DNA of 64,000 bases from NCBI GenBank assembly GCA_018417955.1, contig JACTVC010000028.1, positions 682,001 to 746,000 on the forward strand. Reading direction: 5' to 3'. This stretch comes from Laccaria trichodermophora. Taxonomy: Eukaryota > Basidiomycota > Agaricomycetes > Agaricales > Hydnangiaceae. Positions 56,732-64,000 of this stretch are shown here, in pieces. The notes beneath the pieces were generated by a model. The model did no database searches, was not told the origin of the DNA, and was given only the letters and a program-made list of their open reading frames with translations. The position numbers were made by a program, and so were the translations under genes. Within the stretch, counting starts at the first letter, position 1, and each line of letters opens with the position of its first letter.

Positions 56732-57372
56732 AACTCGTCGGGATATTGAAAATCCGGATTATCTTTGCATCCACTTACTCTGAGGTTCTCAAAGTTTGAA
56801 GACTAGTGTATTTGTGTATTGTCGCTGTACCTCTAAATTTTTAGATACGTATTCAAAGAATTGCATTCTTAAGACATGGATTTGTGGTTTTCATTACACC
56901 AGCCAAACAAAGATATTGGTATGTTCTCTCAGATCCCTCCAGATCAGCTACATTTTTTATTCTAAAACTTTCCAATTACATTTGATTGATATGTAAGAGG
57001 TCAAATACAAATTTTTAGAGAGAGAGATGAAGTGCTGTTGGGCGGGAGGGCAAAATACAAAATTTTGCTCGCAAACGACTCTAAAAGCGTGACGTTTTCG
57101 TGACATACGCCCGCCAAACTGTCATCATCTTTCAGCCAAAGCCATTGTGACCTGGCGTGACAACAGTTTCAATATCCTGATATTTTTGAACCCTGAGTAC
57201 CGGATCGCCTCCGACAGCGAACATAACACATCTATAGTAAAAAAAGGTAGATATTCGTATAGAAGACAAAAATGTACATCGAGTTGTCAAAAAATCGAAA
57301 GGACGGGACAAAATGGTGAGCCAAAAATCGTGCAACACTGAAAAAGTTTCAATATCCTGAACAAACATAGTA
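56708..57372. mobile_element. Segment bounded by a perfect 28-bp inverted repeat
   Basis: TACTATGTTTGTTCAGGATA (continuing TTGAAACT) at 56708-56735 is exactly reverse-complemented at 57345-57372. TA at the outermost ends may be the target duplication, leaving CTATGTTTG as terminus. A further GTTTCAATATCCTGA word lies inside at about 57168. AT-rich interior without a transposase frame. Could be a small Tc1/mariner-type MITE; the left end overlaps the last codons of the preceding gene. Confidence 0.5.
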
Positions 57373-57781
57373 TGCGTTGCATGAGTTGGAGGACGATGGT
57401 GATGACCCAATTTGTCTTGATGACTATCCCCATCTCCATTCCGATGACGAATTCGAACAATGAGAACCAGGTTCGCTATGACTGGCTGATGAATATCTTT
57501 GTATTGTAACTTCAATAACTCATGATCATCTGATACAACCCGAATGCAGTCTCGCTTCAATTGCTTGCCCAAGGTTGATTCATTGGGGTGAAGATTTGAA
57601 GTAGGATGAATTTATGGCATTTTACATCCAAGTCGGGAAATGAATATTTGAGAATGATGTAGAGCTCATGACGCTTGTGCAAGTTCTCACTGGCACCATA
57701 CCCGTCGCTATCGTTGGCCACGTCGTTGAATTCTACAGACACATCTCTATCTTTTGAACGACGTCAACGACATTTATGTAA

Positions 57782-60700
57782 ATGTCGCCACTTTCTTCAG
57801 CATCGTCAAGCATCGAGGATTTACGTACCCACGGGTCTCGTTTTCGAGAAAGAAACCAATCAAGCTCAGCAGGCAAACGAAGACCGTCATGGACGCCTTC
57901 CATATTGGCAGACGACGACAACTCGCCCATCACAATCCCACCACGGTCGCGAGCGCGCCATGTTTCTCAGCGACGAGCTGCGCGTATCGACGTTGAGAAC
58001 CTCCCTATTTCGCATGTGGAACACAGCTTGAATGCCCGGCGGCCATCGTTCGCACCTCAATTGCCGCCTGATGGGCTGGATGTCGACCGTTTTCGCCAGG
58101 AATACGTTCGGGCGGCCAACTCGGGTAGTTCTGAGCGTTGGAGGGCAAGCGAGATACCCGCAGTGGTTCCTCCAGACTCGCCAGAGGATGGGAATTTTCG
58201 ACGGAGCTTGGAGATTAACATGAAGGACTTGGTGGGGGATGCCGTTGGTAATGTGAGTCTGCTGTTGTCCATGCTGCCTATCACTGACATCGCTCAGATG
58301 AGTATAAGTCCCGCTTCGAGGGATGTTGTGCTGGCTGCGTGTGTTTTATCTATCCTCCGCTCAGCTTGTCTGGTCTGACACAATGCAGGCGTCGAGGTCT
58401 ATTCATCATCGACCTCGAAGCTCCTTTCGAAGTACCCCGCTTCCTACCCCAAGGCGGAACATGGGATGTGGCTGACGTACAATGGAATCCGCACCCGTCT
58501 CGAGCAGAGTACATCGTTTCAACTTCGAGTGAGAAGCTGTCAGTCGTCTAGCCTTTTCTCATGTGGATTCTAACTCCTCACAGTTTGATATGGAATCTTC
58601 TGCTTGTAGGGAAGACATCCATCCAACATATCCTCAAATCTCATTATCGCGCCATCACGGATATCAACTGGCACACCACTGAGTGTGATACGGTGGTTAG
58701 CACTGGGATTGACTCATGGCTGTGGGCTTGGGATCTAAGAGAGCCTAGGAAACCGATTTTTGGTTAGTTTTTTTTCAATGTTGCGAATTATCGCTCTAAC
58801 GAAGTGATAATTTCAGGTTTATCTGCATTCAAAGGTCAATCACCATTTGTCCAGAGGTGTGTCATGCTCAAGTCTCTCCAGCTTCCGGCACGCAGGTGAA
58901 GTGGAACCGCCAGGATGGCAACATCCTCGCATCGTCACACTCGAATGAGGTCTTAATCTGGGATCGTCGGGTCAGTTTTGTTGATAACCCTCCTCAGACA
59001 TCTATCTCATGACTCTGAATAGAAAGGTTCTCTTCCTATCACTCAAATCCAGGCCCATAACTCCAAAATTTACGGCATCGATTGGTCGCACCACTCTTCT
59101 ACGGAGATCGTGACCTGCTCCCTCGACAAGACTATCAAAACTTGGAATACTAATGATGTAACAGAACCGACGTCGTGCATCCGAACCACATACCCCGTCT
59201 GGCGCGCAAGGACACTTCCGTTTGGTGAAGGTGTGTTGAGCTTGCCTCAACGAAGTGAAACGACATTGGAAATGTACGCTACGGCGGAGACGCAAATTCC
59301 TGTAGAGACATTCGAAGGACATACGGATGTTGTGAAGGAGTTTGTGTGGAGAAAGGGTGGCAGAGGTTGGTTCATCATGGTATTCTCAATTTCCTGCGAC
59401 TGCTGATGGGTTTTTTCCATCTTCAGACGAATTTCAATTGATAACTTGGTCCAAAGATCGCACACTGAGGTTCTGGCCCATTGGAGCGGATGTCATGCAG
59501 CGTGTTGGCCATACCCTTGCCCTCAATAGGGGTCGCTCCCGATCTCGTGCCCGTTCCCGTCATAGTGGTAGCGCAGAGGACAGGGATTTCACCACTGCCT
59601 CCTTCCGCAATCTACCGCCAGCAGGTTTTGTAGATCCCCATGCGAAGGCGGTCAGCGCGCCCATAGGGTACCGTGCGATTCTCGCTGAAGTTCGGGCACC
59701 ATTACCACCTACACATCAGCTGAACTCAGCTGTACAGCCGCACTTTGACTCGCGTGCTTCGTTCTACGATAGTAATGAGGCGCAGGAATCGACCCCGACG
59801 ATGAGTGGGCCTATTGCCATGTTGGGGCAGAGTACCATGAGTCGGGGTGCAATTGGGGGTAAGAGCCTTGTGCGAGGAGTGGACCCATTTTCTTGGCTGG
59901 CCAGTGTGAAATTGGGCAGCAAGCGGGGGAGCAGTTCAGGGGCGGGAAGTGGTGGGGATAGCACTGGTGCTTCGAGGGTAGGATCGATGTCAAGAACGCC
60001 GTCAGGGATAGAAATACGCGATCCGGAAGGTTCTGGAAAAGGGAGGAGTGGTAGCCGGGGTAGAGGAGGGGAGGATGGTAGGAGGGACGGGGAAGGCAGT
60101 CAGTCTTCCACTTTGCAGGATGAGTGAGTTGGTTTGCTTTCTTTTGTTATTTTGCTATTGATTCAAGTTTCAGGATCACGACGGTATTGACTAAGCTTGC
60201 TGCGTCCAAGATTACGCTTGAAAAGGTAGATATCTTCTACGTGATTGTGCCTCGCCTTCCTAATGTAACATTACAATAGCACGACCTGACTAAGAAGCGA
60301 AGTTGTACCTTGGGCTTCCATGGTCCCTGGGGAGAGACCTCGTCTGTGTTCATGCGGATCACATTCACTTTTCCTAGGGACTATCCACAAACGACACATC
60401 CTGGGGGAACCCCTGGTGTTGACCTAGAGAGGAACCCGCTGATTTCCGTCGGGGATCGGGAGTTCATATTGAAGCGTCTGCGTGCCATCCGAGAGCGGAA
60501 AAGGCCCTGTCTCGAAGCGTGCCTTAGGTTTTTGCTCTATGCTGAAGAGGGTCATATCGGTGATGACCCCGGGTCTTCTTCTGAGGATGAAGAGCATTCG
60601 TCGACTAAGAAGCCCAAAGATTTCACATTATCTTTAATGCGGAATATCAAGAACTTGGGTGAACCGCGGACATCACAGGGAACGTTCGGTCCCAACGGTG

Positions 60701-62743
60701 TGTTCTTTGCTGATGTATGGTAAATGTATTGATCAGGAATTTTGATAACACAGGCGAACTCATCATGTTCTTTCGAGCGCCCCCTCGAGTGGTACGCAAC
60801 GTATTCAGGGGACTTGGTGAAACTTCTTCTCCACCAGCGGAAGATCAACAACAGCAAGCTGAATCGCAGCAGCAACCACCCCGGCAACTTCAATCACCTG
60901 CTTTGGTCTCAGATGCTGTTCGTCGGTTGGGATTGTCTGCTAAGGATCGAGAGGTAAAGCCACTCGATCCACTACGGCCTGAGAACAGCGCCAACATTCT
61001 CCGAGCCATGACGAATCTTTTGACTGGATCGGGGCATAAGGTGCGGAGAGATTCCGATTCGAGACAGCGCGGGGAAATGTCAAAGAACTACCCAAGGTTC
61101 CCTGCAAGGCGCAGTGTTGTATTCATGAGTGGTACGACCAGTATTGCTGGCGGGGACAGGAAGGTCGCACTGGATTATGAGTTCCAGGGAGACAGTTTGA
61201 GTGCTGTTTGCGAGACAAATGCAATTGTTGCACGAGAGCATCGGAGATACGACCACGAGCGCATTTTTAGGACTTTGAAGACGCTCTTCCGTACGCCTGA
61301 TGATGATGGAGATGAAAATCGAAATAGTGCGGAGGATCTCAACTCTTTTGCTTCGGAGACCCTCGCCCGGGGAGTCATCACTCGAATGTGAGGTTCTTTT
61401 CTCATGAGGCGTCCTCGTACTCACTTTGCGTGATTGACTCGTCAGATACTCGGACCTTAGCAAGGGGAAAGATGTCCAAATGCTCGCAATGCTATCGATG
61501 CTTATTCTGCAAACCTCACACGGAACCACCCCTCATGTAAGCATGAGGAGAAGGAAGTCGGAAGCTCTAGGCGTTTACCTTCCACCACTCAAGATCGGGG
61601 GGGTAGACTACTTCAGCATAACAAAGTCGATCAAATCCAACCCCCTTTCACCGCTGTGGCCATCCCCAATCGCACCTACCTTGGCCCCTTCTTTGTCCTC
61701 CTCCAACTCATCTCGAGGCTCCTGGTCAAGCCTATTCAACGCCGCTGGCGGCATGCGTCAATTCATGAATGGTTCATTGAAAGAGGTCACTACCCCCACG
61801 GAGGTGCCATTATCTACCTCGGATCCACAGTTGTCTCCTATTTCGTCAGCGAGTAGAGCAACGCCCGAGTCCCCTGGGCCGAAGCGGAAACGGACGAGAA
61901 AGGACTCGGTGATTCATTCCCCTAACCCTGCTGTATCGAAGTCATGGAATGATACAGCATCCTTACACCCGCCCAGACCTTTTGCGGTTTCTTTTTCGTC
62001 GGCAGGGCATAGGCGACTGGCATTGTCGCGTCTTGCGGATTCAAATTTATACTTGCAGGAAAAGGAAGCTGTTGTGTTTGAACCGCCTGTCCCAGATCCA
62101 GAGAGGTATGCTGACTGGTTTTACAAGCTCACTGACTAACTCAGATTGTCATACAGTCCAGAACCATTGTTCAGTCCAGAGCTCGTCAAACAGTTTACGC
62201 TCCACGTATCCTTCTACGCCGAGATGCTGTTTAGGTGGAAATTGTTCAATAAACGACTAGAGTTGTTAAAGGCCGTGAATCGTCGGAATCCACATCACGA
62301 TAAGAGCGAGCCGCATAAAATAGGTACCATCAGAGCCTTTCGTTTCTCTGCAGACTTATAACAGGTGGCTTCTACAGGTCTTGTTCGTGTGTGCTCACGA
62401 GTGGGTTGTGAAGTGCTTCTTCCTGATAAAGCGACTGCGTGTCAATACTGTGGCACCCCATGTCTTATGGCATGTTGTACAATTTGCAGGCTCCCAGTGA
62501 AAGGTATGTTTTTGGCACCGTATGATCTTCGGGGCTGTTGACCTATTCATTCGATTACAAGGTCTCTCACGCAGCTGCGTCCGCTGCTACCACGTCACCC
62601 ACATCTCGTGTTGGAATTCATTGGACGTGCCAATATGTCCTTCGGGGTGTGGATGTTTCTGTTCTGGCTACGACGGCCCCCAGACACGGCCCTCCACTCG
62701 ACTTGGAATGACTCCTCCCCTAACATCGTTGGCTTTATCTTGA
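57782..62743 (+). CDS. mtc5: WDR59/Mtc5-type WD40-RWD-RING protein of the SEA/GATOR2 complex
   Basis: Fifteen exons keep one frame of 1408 aa: 57782-58252, 58298-58338, 58389-58538, 58584-58762, 58817-58834, 58882-58970, 59023-59365, 59427-60123, 60174-60225, 60280-60697, 60754-61387, 61446-62105, 62157-62323, 62378-62503, 62562-62743. After a charged N-terminus comes a WD40 propeller (TWDVADVQWNPHPSRAEYIV, HYRAITDINWHTTECDTVVS, QVKWNRQDGNILASSHSNEV, IYGIDWSHHSSTEIVTCSLD, LITWSKDRTLRFWPIG). An RWD domain follows (LGFHGPWGETSSVFMRITFT, FPRDYPQTTHPGGTP), then low-complexity spacers and a C-terminal zinc RING (VCSRVGCEV, ACQYCGTPC, CCTIC, CVRCYHVTHISCW, CPSGCGCFC). This is the order in WDR59 and yeast Mtc5/Sea3, which act on the vacuole membrane to control TORC1. 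Stop adjoins a Helitron-like end. Confidence 0.88.
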
Positions 62744-62770
62744 CTAGCATGTTACCCGTGCTTCGCACGG
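62744..62770 (-). mobile_element. Helitron-like 3' terminus
   Basis: On the minus strand a short hairpin (CCGTGCGAAGCACGG, 62770-62756) is followed by about eight bases and then CTAG at 62747-62744, with T next. A stem-loop near the end, a CTRR terminus and insertion before T are features of Helitron 3' ends. A matching 5' TC end was not found. The element would extend to higher coordinates and begins directly after the WDR59 stop codon. Confidence 0.35.
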
Positions 62771-62844
62771 AGTCAGACTCTGTCTGAATATAGGCAAATG
62801 AATCTTTGACATTGTATAATCTAAATTTACAAAAAACATCCAGG

Positions 62845-63519
62845 TCATTCCTCTGGCACATATAATAATATATTGCCTGAGTTCGAGTCAGAGGATTGAT
62901 CTGCTTCAATGTGTTGGCGCTTCAAGGAGCCTTGAGCTGGAGTCGGAGTGGCTGGTGTGGTTGGTGAAACTGGTGAAACAATGGTAGTTGTAATTGGTGT
63001 AGATGGTCTACTGGCATGTTTGTAGTTAATCAGGCTTTTTCCATGACATGGTGTCTTATAGGGACCTAAGGGAACATCAATGAGACTGGAAAATTGGGCA
63101 GGTAAATAGGGCACTGGTAAATAGCACTTACTATCCAATGTATTTGGAATAGCTGTAGAAGTACTTTGCTGCCCCAAGAATGCAATATGAGCCACGTCCC
63201 ACTGATGGCTCAGAAATTTGTAGAAATCCCTGGAAATTATTCCTGGAAAACATGACAGCAATGCCACATGCGCACCATGATGCAATTCGGCCATCTGAAC
63301 TGACTCGCTTTCAATAATCACTGTAGCACACCTACGGGTGCAATGCCCGCTATGGCGATTACATGAAAATGAAATAAATTTTTTCAGAGTTCTTTTATTG
63401 GCTGCTCGTTGCCGAACCGCTTGCGCGGTTCGCTCCTCGCAGCCACTGCAAGTTGAAGCTTGAAGCTTTGAAGCTCGACGATGACGAAAGCGGAAACCAA
63501 GCAAGTGCAAAATGAGCAC
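62845..63519 (-). CDS. Unrecognised 224-codon frame inside the possible Helitron
   Basis: A minus-strand frame with an arginine-rich start (FRFRHRRASKLQ), a middle that reads like real protein (MAELHHGAHVALLSCFPGII, SRDFYKFLSHQWDVAHIAFL, YLPVPYLPAQFSSLIDVPLG) and a Thr/Pro/Ser-rich tail (TTTIVSPVSPTTPATPTPAQ). The N-terminal about 60 residues overlap a hairpin repeat (63400-63450) and may not be translated; translation could start at the MAELHHG methionine. No family known to me. It may be captured or transposon-internal sequence. Confidence 0.3.
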   Translation of the reverse strand: MLILHLLGFRFRHRRASKLQASTCSGCEERTAQAVRQRAANKRTLKKFISFSCNRHSGHCTRRCATVIIESESVQMAELHHGAHVALLSCFPGIISRDFYKFLSHQWDVAHIAFLGQQSTSTAIPNTLDSKCYLPVPYLPAQFSSLIDVPLGPYKTPCHGKSLINYKHASRPSTPITTTIVSPVSPTTPATPTPAQGSLKRQHIEADQSSDSNSGNILLYVPEE

Positions 63520-63572
63520 AAACAGGTGTAACGTTTCCCACGATGGAGCCCTTGATTCAGGCTAAGACCCAC

Positions 63573-64000
63573 TACTTACGTAGCAGGCATTTTGAGTGGC
63601 CTAAACATTCTTAGCCGTTTGAAGATTGGACGTTGAAGCTTGTAGGTTGGAACCTTTGAGTATGAAGGGTGCAGTAAAACATGGGCTCTGTCAGGGTGCA
63701 ACAGAAGGCGGCGAGGCGGCAATCCATGATGAGCTGAGAGCCTGAGTGTGATTGCTGGGTGCTGATGAGTGATCAGCCAATCAGAACGCTCACTTAGCCC
63801 CCGTGAGAGTTTTCTTAAAGACCGATGTCGTTTATTATATTAGATATGGCGCAAAATAGGCATTGCTTGATGATATGCGTTCCCAATCACGTGTGTCCGA
63901 CGTTGACAAAATCAAAACTGGGCGTACTGCGGTCCCCCCACACGTCGACTGTCACTCGCGCACTGCTGCGGATAATTGGCGTTGTAGCACAAACTAGCAC
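63573..64000. other. No gene seen
   Basis: Contains repeated 'ttgaagcttg' words around 63450-63650 and no frame with a signature. The window ends here. Confidence 0.4.

Overview
The window reads as nuclear DNA of a filamentous basidiomycete, most likely an Agaricomycete. The evidence is short (about 50-70 bp) GT-AG introns in every confident gene, a FunK1-type kinase, a giant TPR-CHAT protein, and conserved eukaryotic genes (CUL4, MED21, RTF2, a WDR59/Mtc5-type protein) packed tightly. I see no bacterial-style operons, CRISPR arrays or rRNA genes.

Left half (about 1-32.3 kb): a degenerate, segmentally duplicated region. Its unit is a five-exon WD40-like gene (DUF2415-like, about 470 aa) lying head-to-head with broken pieces of a cytoplasmic dynein heavy-chain tail gene. 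Five apparently intact WD copies (A 4762-6382 +; B 14671-16095 -; C 20070-21497 -; D 23589-24989 -; E 29511-30904 -), at least two 3'-end fragments, and five dynein remnants make up the array. A small beta-trefoil (fascin-like) gene at 8934-9401 and long stretches with nothing recognisable fill the rest. A decayed copy of an RTF2/MED21 divergent gene pair is inserted at 26.4-28.6 kb.

Middle (32-36.8 kb): gene-poor DNA holding a TA-flanked inverted-repeat element (34309-34942) and a minisatellite (about 35.3-35.75 kb).

Right half (36.8-62.7 kb): the conserved core. The intact RTF2(-)/MED21(+) pair shares a 148-bp promoter gap and is followed by cullin-4 (11 exons, 806 aa) and an uncharacterised six-exon basidiomycete protein. 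Then come a 1664-codon TPR-CHAT gene (25 TPR-like repeats, caspase/separase-like His-Cys dyad), a short FunK1 kinase, a cluster of non-autonomous transposons (hAT-like with 8-bp TSD, Tc1/mariner-like with TA TSD, a tRNA-derived SINE and a 28-bp perfect inverted repeat), a possible PD-(D/E)XK-like gene, and a 15-exon WDR59/Mtc5 (SEA/GATOR2) gene. A Helitron-like 3' end abuts the stop codon of that last gene.

Functional themes are ubiquitin ligase scaffolding (CUL4), replication-fork termination (RTF2), transcription (MED21), TORC1 nutrient signalling (WDR59) and a possible self/non-self or death-type effector (TPR-CHAT). All calls come from reading the sequence; no database search was run.
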